From assembly GCA_020740775.1 (NCBI GenBank), contig JAHEWK010000004.1:2418001-2482000 (forward strand): a stretch of 64,000 bases of DNA, written 5' to 3'. The number at the start of each line of letters is the position of its first letter. Within the stretch, counting starts at the first letter, position 1. The notes beneath the pieces are model-generated. The model did not search any database and was not told the DNA's origin. It saw nothing but the letters and a program-made list of their open reading frames with translations. The translations under genes were made by a program, and so were the position numbers. This document shows, in pieces, positions 1 through 11,049 of this stretch. Source of the stretch: Ilyonectria destructans (taxonomy: Eukaryota; Ascomycota; Sordariomycetes; Hypocreales; Nectriaceae).

Positions 1-1344
1 GTAAAAAATGGCACAAAAGTCTTGGCAGCATTCTCTTTATATCTTCCAATGAACTACTTAACGAGATTGCCTCCTTATTGCCAAAAGTTCGCTCTCCCCC
101 TGCCTTCAACTTGGCTTCGCCATGAAGTCGCTAAGGATCCCAAAATACCATCACTCTACTATTGCAAGCCTTAGGAATAGTATCCCAAAACAGACTTGCC
201 GCTTATTGGATCAGGTAGTGTAATACGGAACTTAAAGTCCTACTTACGAAACTTTATCTTTAGTCACGTGCGGCAGATCAAATAGTTTGGGTTTTGTGTG
301 TTGAGCAGTTCGACCTGGATGGATATGCTATGTTATTCGAAGCTCACCGGGACCCTTGAAATGCACACCACTGGACTCCGAAGGGCATATCAGATCCCTG
401 GGCCCTGGGTTGGCGCACGTTGCTTCACACAGGATAATGTCCATATCAATCTCAGGGCTTTCAGGGTAGGCGTAGCGAACTGGGCAGACGCTCCGGGCCG
501 AACCGTCGCGGTTACTCTTGTCGGGGATCTTCATAGGCTCCCCCAATCAAAAACCGCGGCTCAACCAGTTTCGGTGCTTTGACTACCCTCCTGCAAATAC
601 CAGTGGACACGATATTTTTCTAGGTACGGTACTACTGCTGACGTAGACGATTATGAGAGATTTGACTACGGCTACTAAAATGGTGACTCCCACAGCCATG
701 ACACTGAGTGGAGGATCTGCAAGCTGAACGAGAAGATCTGGATGAATAGTAGCTTGAGAATTACGGACTATTTGAGGCTAGGAATCTTAAGGAGGATGTC
801 GAAGCCAAAGACCAGACGACCTTGAACTTATTGCTCTCTGCAGCGTAGGCTAGGAGAATAGCCAGCCATTTATTAGCGGGCGCCAAATGTATAGGTTCGA
901 AAGTATACACACATTCTCATAGCTCAGGTTGCAGGTGGCAAATCTTCAAGTGTCAATTTACTGTCAGTTTCGTACACGGCCGAGTCCTGTCCGAAACAAA
1001 ATCCTGTCTAGTTTTAGTTTTTAGCACGTTGAGGTGTGGTTTGCCTTTAGATCACTGTCGGTACGAATTTTGCCGACGAGATCACACTAAGCCAGTTCAA
1101 TTTTTGTCAGGGATACGACCAGAACTAGCCGCTATTTATCGGGAGGATAATCTTCAATTTTCATACTGTCTCTAAATTGCAGATTTAACTTTCACTTGCA
1201 TCCAGGGTTACATTCTCGACCAAATGCCAGTGCAACAACTGATTCCCTCTTGATCATCAGACAAATCCAGCTTCAGACTTGACTTGAGAAGATAGTGCTC
1301 GTCTTCGAACCCAGATGGGAGTATCCCGTGGCCACTTTTGTCGC
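1..1344. other. Gene-free stretch downstream of the protease
   Basis: No coding region is recognisable. All frames are broken by frequent stops, and the few open stretches under 100 codons show no family motif. The segment lies 3' of the protease on the minus strand and probably contains its terminator, but no specific element stands out. Confidence 0.5.
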
Positions 1345-2845
<1,501 letters not shown>

Positions 2846-2930
2846 GATGAATCGTTGTAAAGACTCCAAGAATGCTGAGCTGAGAGGATGATGAGGATGA
2901 AGAACTCCAGAGACCAGCACAAGCTGCCAT

Positions 2931-2940
2931 TTTTATATAT
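2931..2940 (-). promoter_or_regulatory. TATA box of the subtilisin gene
   Basis: ATATATAAAA reads on the minus strand about 86-95 bases upstream of the protease ATG. This is a plausible core promoter position for a strongly regulated secreted hydrolase. Confidence 0.5.
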
Positions 2941-5461
2941 TTTCGCAGTCAGTTCAATGAAGCCTATCGTAAGACCAATACTACGCGATTTCTTGGCTTC
3001 CATATCTTGCGTGACGATGCAAAAGGTTGCGCCTTGGTCGCGAGAGTCTGTCAGCTTCCTAAACAGTACGGTCGTCGGCCGACAAATCCGAGCAAGGAAG
3101 GTAGTAGGTCGCGCCAAAGGCTATCGGCCATACTAGGGCAAAGCCAAGGCTGGCCTACATATAGCGAGTGTCGTGATTCAAGAGGTACCGGTGAATTAGC
3201 GCGGAAACGCGATTCCCGAGCGCTTCGATGGAAGGCATTTTGTTAGTTTGTCCTGTTAAAATTCTCCGCCGAGCTTTAACCCTACACCTTATGCTTAAGT
3301 TAATTCTACTATTCTTCCACCGGCGCTCGGCGCGCGGACCAAAGCCTATTGAGTCATTGAGTACCGGTAGTGCTGATCGTGCAGGGAACGATCGCGCAGG
3401 GGTATCACGGCCCATCCGGGCATCGCAAGGCTGGCTACAGATTAGACCAATGCGGACGAAATAAGGTCGACATTAGTTCCTCGAATGATCAGCATTCGCA
3501 ATACACTTGAGCACTTGCGAGCTCCTTCTCCTTTTGAACAGCGGATGCGGAGGGCTCCGCCACTCTCAAGTGCCGTTGGCACTAGGATCGGGACAAGCGC
3601 TCCAAAGAGGCAACGTGCCCCGATTACCTCAACGGGAGCAGCCAGTCTAGGATAAGCGACTGCAGATCCGGGTAGCATGCAGTGACTCGGATCCAACCGA
3701 AACAGAGAAGGATGGTGAGTCTATCCCCCACAAAGTGAGGTGAGGTGCTCGGCGATAAATGTCCTGTTGCGGCCATATCACCTGCTGCGCATGAGCGGCT
3801 TAAATCGTGGGCCTATCATTCCAAAACATGGATGATAGGGTTAATTACAACGTTATACTACACCCGAGCAGGGGTATTTAAACTCTTTATTGGCCCTTTT
3901 GTTCGATTTACCGCCGCATCCCCTGGATGATCAAAGGTTCCATGCTAATCGTACTCTGCGCCAATTGAGACCGCAGTCCGTTATCTCTCTGCATCTAAGT
4001 CTGCATTTGGTCCCTAGCTCGAGATGCCTTCCTGCCTATAATGCCACCTCACTAGGATATTTCATCATCCTCGGTAGATTACCCGGCGAAACGGAGGTCA
4101 ATCTGATTTCTTTCGCCATTTCCGGTTCATTAATAATGTTGAAGCGGCCACTCCTTTAATCAAAACTCTGGGCGTGTTTCTCGCAACCATCTCGTCACTC
4201 CTGCGAGTCGGATAGACTTGAGGCCGGTGCTAATCAGTATAGCCTGGCCCTAAAGTCTTGGCATGGTCACTAATCATGGTCAGCAGCGCACTGGGATTAT
4301 CCAAATGACTCGTGGCGAACTGAAGGTGCTCACTCAGACTTGATATGATTCCCTAGAAATCCCTCTCGAGTTCATCTGTGAAAGTACTCTCCAACATTGA
4401 GTTGAATTTGTTGATTCTGGTCTTGTGGCCCCCGAGCAGCTTCATCGCTGATACCGGTTGACTAGCTCGACCAGGCTTGAAGCACGACTGATCCGTCCAT
4501 TCAGTCTTGCCTAGTCGTAAAAGTTCTCCCTCTAATGTCTTGGTTTGTTGGTGGACAAGGGGAGGTCTTTACCACGCTGACTTGTCACGTTAATATTCGT
4601 GAAAGCACCACCGTTGAAAAATGTCCACGTTGGGTCTGACAGCAATCGTTGCCTCGAGTGTTTTGGCCACGTTGGGTATCGTGATCTCATTCACTCGCTC
4701 AAGTCACTAATTTCAAACATGGCAATCTCGACTCTCCTAAATGGGCGGCACACATGCCGAACGTACGCTTGCAAGAACATAGGAAGGGCTTCCTATCATC
4801 CGTGTAGCGTTAATCGTACAAAGCCAAAGTACCAAATGACATCTCATCTATGGGAGGCCGGCCACATCCATGCTGTTAAACGCTTTCTTATCCCTCCAGA
4901 AAGTACGCTCTCAACTCCAGTCAAAGTGTGGTGATTTGTCAACCAACTGCAGGAACTTGGGTGCGGAAATGCAGATCGCATGAAAGCCTCACATCACGTG
5001 CAATCCAAGAAGCAAGACTGTTCCTAGCTTCTCCTTCTTCAATAGGCAAACAAGGGAGGAATGTATACCCTGGCTCTAACACACTCACAATAAAATAAGA
5101 GGAAGGTCATTAACAGCAGACTAAGTAGGTGTTGCACTACGTACTTCGATAGCCCATCCCTATTTGGGCAGGTCGCAGAAGGTATTTGCTACCGTTGTGC
5201 GCTTGTTCCAACCCTCCATATCATGGTGGGACGACCTCAACACGTTCGGGTTGGCTAGTATTAGTTGCAGTGATTGCAATTCCCTAAAGGTTTTAGCCGC
5301 AAGAACAAGATTCCAGAGGCAAATAAATAAAATCCTACCTCGCCCTAGCTCCCATCAACTTTAATACGTAGATTTAGTATCAAGATGACTTCCAGTATCC
5401 GATGTTTGGTTTTGAAATAAGCGGAAATATCTAAGTCAATTATGAATCCACTCTTAATCAG

Positions 5462-5563
5462 CAGGCTACAATAGTAGACAAAGTGCAGGCCGCTAAATCC
5501 CTAATAGAAATTGCACAGAATTTGGACACAACACCGAATACAATCTTCAAGACAAAGAGATGA
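5462..5563 (+). mobile_element. Possible relic of a Tc1/mariner-type transposase helix-turn-helix
   Basis: A 33-codon open run ending in TGA reads like the N-terminal DNA-binding domain of fungal Tc1/mariner transposases: a VDKVQA.KSL..IA helix followed by LDTTPNTIFKTKR, the turn and recognition helix. Downstream the frame is broken by many stops. No inverted repeats or TA target duplication were located. The similarity is by pattern only and the element, if real, is long dead. Confidence 0.3.
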
Positions 5564-6315
5564 TGGGTCCATCTCTTCCAGCGTGGGATTTGCGTATTCT
5601 GCCATAAGTTTGTCCAGTTAGGCAGTGATGAATTACACTACGAGAATCGGGGTTTCCCCCGACGAGCAGACCGCTCCATTACTCTAGCCCTGCTCTACAA
5701 CTCCGCATAGGGAGCAAATTTTATGAAGCAACTGGAAAGACACATTGGTGCGTATCCTAATTCTATTTGGTTTTATTTTAAACTCTGATAGTAGTATAGC
5801 AAGTTTCTAAAAATGCGGTTTTCAATCAGTTGGTGTGCATAAAGGTGCTACCCATAGACAAGCCAGGCACCCTCTATCACCGCAATTGGTATACCCTCAG
5901 TTAATATTTACGCAAAATTTAGGCATCCATCATTATGTAAGGCAAAGGTTGTCAGCTACCCCACTGTTCTGCTGTTAAAGACTCACGTTAGAGTGGTCTG
6001 TCTTAAGTCCGCGTGCTGAAAGGCAGGACCTAGCCTACACTCCACGTCCTCGATCCTTTTTACGGCTTAGTTCACCGAACGGCGAGGAGGCTTAAAATAG
6101 CAATTTATATGCCTAGTAATTGCTACAATCGCAACTATTAACCAATTTTTTCCCCTATGGTATAACGATCTACCACAGCGATTACAGCACAGTACAAGCC
6201 TCGGCGCTATATTAGGCGCTGGAAAGGCCATTCTGAATAGGATATTCTCAATTGAAGGATTTTCATCCTACAACCTACTGAGGTGTTCTTTCTCCTCCAC
6301 ATATATAGTGTATCC

Positions 6316-7140
6316 CTAGACGGAGGAGATACTAACATCGTGCCACTTCTTATCGGACTCCGCGAGAGCCTTCCCAGCGTTTCCACCATACTCGACAGCA
6401 TCTGTTCCGATCAGCAGGCGCAGAGGCGGATCAGCAACCTTTGTCAAATCGACAACGATCTTCGCAACCTTCTCCGGAATTGACACTTCATTTCCAGACA
6501 TGTTGCGAAGCATCTCAGCAAATGCACCCACACTTGGCTTGTAGGGCTCGCTGATTGCAGGAATTTCCATAGACGAACCAGCCCAATCAGTCTTCATGCC
6601 ACCAGGCTCTAGGATAGTGATATTAACACCCAGTGATTTGACTTCCGAAGAGAGGACGGAAGAGAACCCGCCAACAGCCCATTTAGAAGCTTGATAGGCA
6701 CACAGGCCAGGGCTGCCCAATCTCCCACCAAGCGAAGAGACCTGGAGAATATGACCCGAACCTTGCTGACGTAGGATAGGGAGCACAGCCTTTGTGACAT
6801 AGACGACGCCCAAAAAGTTGGTATCGACTTGAGCCCGAAAGTCGTCAATTGCAATGTCCTCCGTAGCAGCGAGGTTGGCGTATCCAGCATTGTTGACAAC
6901 AACATCGATTCTGCCAAATTTTTCGTGACCGGCCTTAACAGCCTTAATGACATCGTCATTGTTCGTAACGTCGAGAGCCACTGGGAGGATCCTGTCAGAG
7001 CCATATTTGTCGACCAGGTGTTGAAGTTGCTGGGGCTTCCGAGCCGTCGCAATGACCTTGGCACCATCTTGGAGTGCTGCATCGACGACGGCGAGGCCGA
7101 GGCCGCGAGAGGATCCCGTAACGAGCCAGACTTGAGACAT
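6316..7140 (-). CDS. Short-chain dehydrogenase/reductase (classical SDR)
   Basis: Intronless, 274 residues, a typical size for a classical NAD(P)-dependent SDR. The cofactor glycine motif TGSSRGLG lies at residues 8-15 and NNAG at 83-86. The catalytic triad is Ser136, Tyr149 and Lys153 in the expected YxxxK spacing. ARKP after the second strand has an Arg where NADP is often recognised, so NADPH preference is an inference. The start at 7140 places the glycine motif at the normal distance from the N-terminus; upstream in-frame ATGs only add an unrelated leader. Substrate unknown. It is divergent from a second SDR gene at 8151, now broken, across a shared 1-kb promoter containing a tandem repeat array. 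Confidence 0.9.
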   Translation of the reverse strand: MSQVWLVTGSSRGLGLAVVDAALQDGAKVIATARKPQQLQHLVDKYGSDRILPVALDVTNNDDVIKAVKAGHEKFGRIDVVVNNAGYANLAATEDIAIDDFRAQVDTNFLGVVYVTKAVLPILRQQGSGHILQVSSLGGRLGSPGLCAYQASKWAVGGFSSVLSSEVKSLGVNITILEPGGMKTDWAGSSMEIPAISEPYKPSVGAFAEMLRNMSGNEVSIPEKVAKIVVDLTKVADPPLRLLIGTDAVEYGGNAGKALAESDKKWHDVSISSV

Positions 7141-7236
7141 GCTAGGATTTTTTTGGTATTGGTGAATTGATGAATTGATGATAGGAGTAGAGATGAGAAT
7201 GATTAACAACCTGAACCGTAAGAGACCGGCGAACAA

Positions 7237-7242
7237 TATATA
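7237..7242 (-). promoter_or_regulatory. TATA box of the SDR gene
   Basis: TATATA on the minus strand, about 100 bases upstream of the start at 7140. The position is reasonable for a fungal core promoter. Confidence 0.4.
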
Positions 7243-7610
7243 CTTGGGAGCTTCGCTAGGAGGAAACCCATAGCACTGTGTCACACTTCCATGGATTCCT
7301 ACTGGGTGCACCTGGCGGATGGGTGGATCATGGGCGGATGATGAGTGGATGACGCGCTGGTGCCCGAGTCCGCACGAGGCGGAGCATATGCGAAGTTTAC
7401 AAAGCGTATCATGCAACTATTGCTTGGTGTTTCGGCATTTCGGTATTTTATTAGTGTGATTTTGCGACTGTTTCGGGGGTAAGGGCAGGATTTACTGCTA
7501 AGGCCGGTACGTGCATGACTTGACGCCGTTCCCTACACCGTAGGAATGCGGAGAGCTTCAATCGACCTCATGTATGAGTTATTACATAGTAGACCCTTTT
7601 CAAGTTTTCC

Positions 7611-7700
7611 GCTAGTGTCCGCGTCGGCCGCTAGTCTCCGCATCGTCCGCTCTCCACATCGGCCGCGAGCCTCCGAATCGGCCGCTAGTCTCCGCCTTGG
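7611..7700. repeat. Tandem array of about five 19-bp CGG-containing units
   Basis: Units start at 7611, 7630, 7649, 7665 and 7684. The consensus is GCTAGTCTCCGCATCGGCC. The third unit has lost three bases (16 bp) and the last is partial. Each unit contains a CCGC or CGGCC core of the kind bound by fungal Zn2Cys6 factors. The array sits in the middle of the divergent SDR promoter. Confidence 0.8.
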
Positions 7701-8056
7701 TATAACAACATTGGCTGTTCACAAAGCCAGTCATCACTACCGATTGTAGTTATTAGTGCTGCTGAATCGCCGGGGTAGTGAGTCTAGATGCTGCCTGTAG
7801 CTCAATGAGCCTAGTCATGGAGGCGGGGCAAAACTGCCGGGTGCGGCGGCATGCGGCCGTTATCATCATGGGAACAATTGCATACTAACTATTCCACCCT
7901 GAGATAGCGTGAGGTTTAGCAGCGCATGAGAACTCCTCGTAGTCACTTCTCCGCATTGGCCTACCTGCTTAGGCGGTTGAGGGGAGACGGTTGAGCATGA
8001 TGGTCTGCTCCATCTTTACATTTGCAAGACTACTTCAAATGTCTGACTTCACCAAA

Positions 8057-8064
8057 TATAAAAG
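8057..8064 (+). promoter_or_regulatory. TATA box of the broken SDR gene
   Basis: TATAAAAG about 87-94 bases upstream of the ATG at 8151, so the core promoter looks intact although the gene is interrupted. Confidence 0.45.
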
Positions 8065-8150
8065 GCCAAGCTCGAACCATTGCACATTTTCTTCACATCC
8101 TCTCACGCTACTATCAAATCAGTATCTCATATCTCATTTAAGTTCTCGAA

Positions 8151-8909
8151 ATGTCACACGCAATTGCTCAATTTGCTGCAAAGGTGGCAATTGTCACAGG
8201 GGGAGGCACCGGTATGGGGGCAGATACCGTTATACTACTCGCACAGCGAGGAGCCAAAGTTGTCCTCGTTGGTAGGCGGCCGGGTCCTCTTTCAGGAGTG
8301 CAGCAGCGAATTGAAGACGCCGGAGGAGAGGCCCTTTCGTTACCAGCGGACGTATCTAACGAGGTGGATATGGAAAGAGTCGTCTAAGACACGATCAAGA
8401 GGTTCGGGGCTTTACACTACGCTGTCAACAACGCTGGTGTGGAAAGTGAGAGCCATGATCTTCCAAAACTTCCATCGGCTGTGTGGAATGATACGATTGG
8501 GATCAATCTCACGGTAGTCTATTTTTGCATGAAGACGCAGCTTCCGGCTATTGAAAAGTCTGGGGGCGGCTCGATCGTCAATGTGTCGAGTATGTTTGCA
8601 GATCGCGGGTTCCCTGAACGAGCCGCTTATGCTACAAGCAAGCATGGCCTTAGGGGTCTAACTCGGTCCACCGCAATAGACTGGGCAACACAAAATGTCA
8701 GGATGAACGAGCTCCAACCTGACGTGATAGAAACACCTTTGACCAGCAACAACCCTGAAGCTAAAGATGATGTGGTGGCTGGAACGATTCCAGCAAAGCG
8801 CTTGGGACAGGGACGCGAGATTGCCACAGCAGTTGCATTTCTTCTTTCTCATGAAGCATCCTGCATTACTGGCACTCACCTTGCGGCCGGTGGTGGATTC
8901 TTGGCTTAA
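8151..8909 (+). pseudogene. Short-chain dehydrogenase pseudogene with one internal stop
   Basis: The frame from the ATG at 8151 to the stop at 8907-8909 encodes a full-length classical SDR (252 codons) apart from a TAA at 8385-8387 (codon 79). Both halves stay in the same frame. Upstream are TGGGTGMG (cofactor loop) and a DVSNE stretch. Downstream are VNNAG, a VNVSS strand and YATSK with the catalytic Tyr and Lys. The C-terminal TGTHLAAGGGF is typical of the family. TAA could have come from CAA by a C-to-T change. The usual QPG before the substrate loop reads QPD, another unfavourable change explicable by G-to-A. No intron fits the interruption. Alternatives are a base-calling error or a truncated 78-residue product lacking the catalytic residues. 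Confidence 0.8.
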
Positions 8910-9774
8910 TAGCGACAGAATGTCTTAGCTAAATTGTTTATGATAAAACAGTTCAGAAGTTACCAAAGAACAACACGTATTCATACCTATATGCTGATCC
9001 TGAAACGTGTTCCCACCAATTGTCCCCATCCAAACACTTTCCGAATCTCTCCGAGTTCGTAAATATCACTTTGATATGCCCAAGGTTGGCTCTCAAATGT
9101 CTTCCCTAATGAGCAAGCTCGTCGATCCATACATAGAATACGACGGTGTTGATACGGGCGATGACGCGCTTGCGCTTGGAAACGCAAGCGACTGCGAGAT
9201 CAGGGGGGAACATAATGCCACCAATGCCACCGCCCATGACGATACGTCCTTGGCTTTCCTCCTTCGTACTTTCGCAACAGTATATAATCGAGTAGAGCAG
9301 GACGTCTAGGTGGGCAATGTAGGTCACGGGTGTAGAAATGCGCAACAGTGCAGTAGTTGGGTAATCAAGTACATTGATACCTAAGGAGCGTAAGGTTTAG
9401 GTCTACAGTGCGTGAGGTCTTTATACAGAGTACACCTTCTTTCAGAGACCTCCTTGTATGCGTAGCCTTGAGTGATTTGTCTGTGGAGCATTATGTATCC
9501 AGAGGAGGGCTCAACCGTCTCTAATAGCTGTGCTGAGCAGCTTCCAAAATCAGCGGTATGGGCCCCTGGACGCCCCGGTCGTAGAGTTGTGTAGCTGCAA
9601 GAATCTTTCCTTCCAAAGACGGGACTCTCCAAGGCGGGACTCTTGGTACCAAGAGGCTGAGTCATTACGTGATATACGTCGTAATTTACTACGTCGTTTG
9701 TATTGGGCTACAACAAAAGTACACTCCGCTAATGCGTAGTGTAACAATGGCCTAGCATAGTGGTTTTAGATTCG

Positions 9775-9846
9775 GATTGCGGAGTCGATTGTGGGGTTGC
9801 TTGCGAAGGTGATTGCGGACTTGATTGCGGACGTGATTGCGGAGTT
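9775..9846. repeat. Six tandem 12-bp units upstream of the NmrA-like gene
   Basis: Six head-to-tail 12-bp units with no spacing changes start at 9775, 9787, 9799, 9811, 9823 and 9835. The consensus is GATTGCGGAGTT. Units 1, 4, 5 and 6 keep GATTGCGGA exactly. The array ends 104 bases before the ATG at 9951 and 44 bases before the TATA box. This is the usual place for upstream activating sequences. Confidence 0.85.
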
Positions 9847-9890
9847 TGGTATTGAGTTCGGACGGGGGACTGTGTAGTGTCAGGAGAACA

Positions 9891-9897
9891 TATAAAA
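9891..9897 (+). promoter_or_regulatory. TATA box of the NmrA-like gene
   Basis: TATAAAA lies 54-60 bases upstream of the ATG and just downstream of the repeat array. Confidence 0.55.
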
Positions 9898-9950
9898 AGA
9901 AAGCTTGGTCTAATTGTATCAGCATCTTTTCATCTACCAAGGTTGCCATC

Positions 9951-11049
9951 ATGGCAGTCGTAGCTGTAGCAGGAGGTACCCAGGGTCTCGGGCGATCGAT
10001 CGTCGACCAACTCGTGAAGCACAGCGAATACAAAGTGCTAATTTTTAGCCGCAAGGTAAGTAGCCTCTTTCAGAACCCATCCAATGACACTATGGCTAAT
10101 AGTGGTAGCCGCAACCACAAGTCGAGAAGGAAACAGGCCTGCCCGTTATTGTGGTGAACTATGGGGACGAGGATACTATTGTTGAAACTTTGAACCAGAA
10201 TGGCGTCGAAATTCTTATCTCAACTGTCAACGCCATGGCAGATGTTCAGCCTGAGCTTACCCTGATGAGGGCAGCAAATCGTGCCAAAACACGGAGGTAT
10301 ATTCCGAGTTTCTTCGGAAGCTTCTGTTACCAAGAGAAGTAGGTTGCCTATCCCAGTTAACATAGTCGCACGTAACTTAGCATGGCCGTGTACAGACATG
10401 GAATTCTTCCTACCGTCAAATGCAAGCTCGATATCCGTGAACAGCTGTCAAAAATGACGTCTCTGGAGTACACTGTTGTTTACAACGGATACTTCCTCGA
10501 CTACTATGGAAACGGGACTGTTCCCTCCTACCTACAGATTGTTCCTGCAGTCATCGATATGGCAAATAATGCCGCCGCAATCCCAGGATCAGGGAACACG
10601 CCGGTAGCATTCACCCACACGCTTGATATTGCCAAATTCGTTGTGGCATTGCTGGGTGTCGAGTCCTGGCCCAAGGAAAGTTTCATCATCGGTGACAAAG
10701 TCACTTGGAACCAATTCGCTGAACTTGCGGAGAGTGTTAAAGGTATGTATAGGTGCCATTGCCAAGCGAGATTTGATGAGCTCTCATTAACACTTGCAAA
10801 ATAGGACCATTCAAAATCAGCCATGACCCAGTCGAGCTGTTACAGACAGGCCAAATGACAGAGCTGCCTGGGCAAATCTCGGTGTATCCGTTCTTCCCCA
10901 AAAGTGGTTTCCAATGGCTCTACTCACACTTCGGACTTTGGTTTGAGAATGGAGAGTTTGATCTTAATCCACCGCAGAAAGTGAATGATCTGTTCCCGGA
11001 TATTAAGCCAATGTCAGTGAAGGATTTCTTAGAACAGTCTTGGAAATAG
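9951..11049 (+). CDS. NmrA-like / isoflavone-reductase-like NAD(P)-binding protein
   Basis: Atypical SDR with a Rossmann fold, 308 residues, the family norm. The exons are 9951-10055, 10109-10338, 10396-10742 and 10805-11049. The N-terminus carries the glycine motif AGGTQGLG and then the FSRK end of the second strand. ISTVNAMADVQ and RYIPSFFG match the NmrA/PCBER core. LEYTVVYNGYFLDY matches the later substrate-side strand. The second intron could instead end at 10380, adding five residues before HGILP; the 57-bp version ending TACAG is preferred on intron length. Such proteins act as oxidoreductases or as redox sensors in gene control, and the substrate cannot be told. The promoter carries the 12-bp repeat array, which suggests specific induction. 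Confidence 0.88.

Larger units (their letters stand above)
2846..6315. other. Gene-poor, AT-rich, stop-rich region (possible transposon graveyard)
   Basis: Apart from the protease promoter at its left edge, no intact gene is seen in these 3.5 kb. The sequence looks AT-rich and TpA-rich, and no frame stays open beyond about 110 codons. This is compatible with repeat-induced point mutation of old transposons, though base counts were not made. A transposase-like fragment near 5462-5563 is listed separately. A cysteine/histidine-rich stretch around 4600-4900 could be a decayed retroelement zinc-knuckle region, but this is weak. Confidence 0.4.
7141..8150. promoter_or_regulatory. Divergent promoter region between two SDR genes
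   Basis: About 1 kb separates the start codons of the two oppositely oriented SDR genes, with a TATA box facing each. Between them lie the 7611-7700 tandem array and isolated copies of its core: ATGCGGAGA at 7546-7554 (reverse strand) and a 14-base near-copy at 7948-7961. The arrangement suggests shared control by a transcription factor that reads CGG-type half sites, which is an inference. Confidence 0.5.
8910..9950. other. Intergenic region upstream of the NmrA-like gene
   Basis: No gene is recognised here. Open frames of up to 100 codons around 9000-9350 have no family motif. The right end holds the 12-bp repeat array and TATA box described separately. Confidence 0.5.

Noticed and set aside
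4599..4934. Cys/His-rich 111-codon frame reminiscent of a retroelement zinc knuckle
   Set aside because: Spacing does not fit CX2CX4HX4C and no reverse-transcriptase remnant was found nearby; mentioned only as a weak hint.
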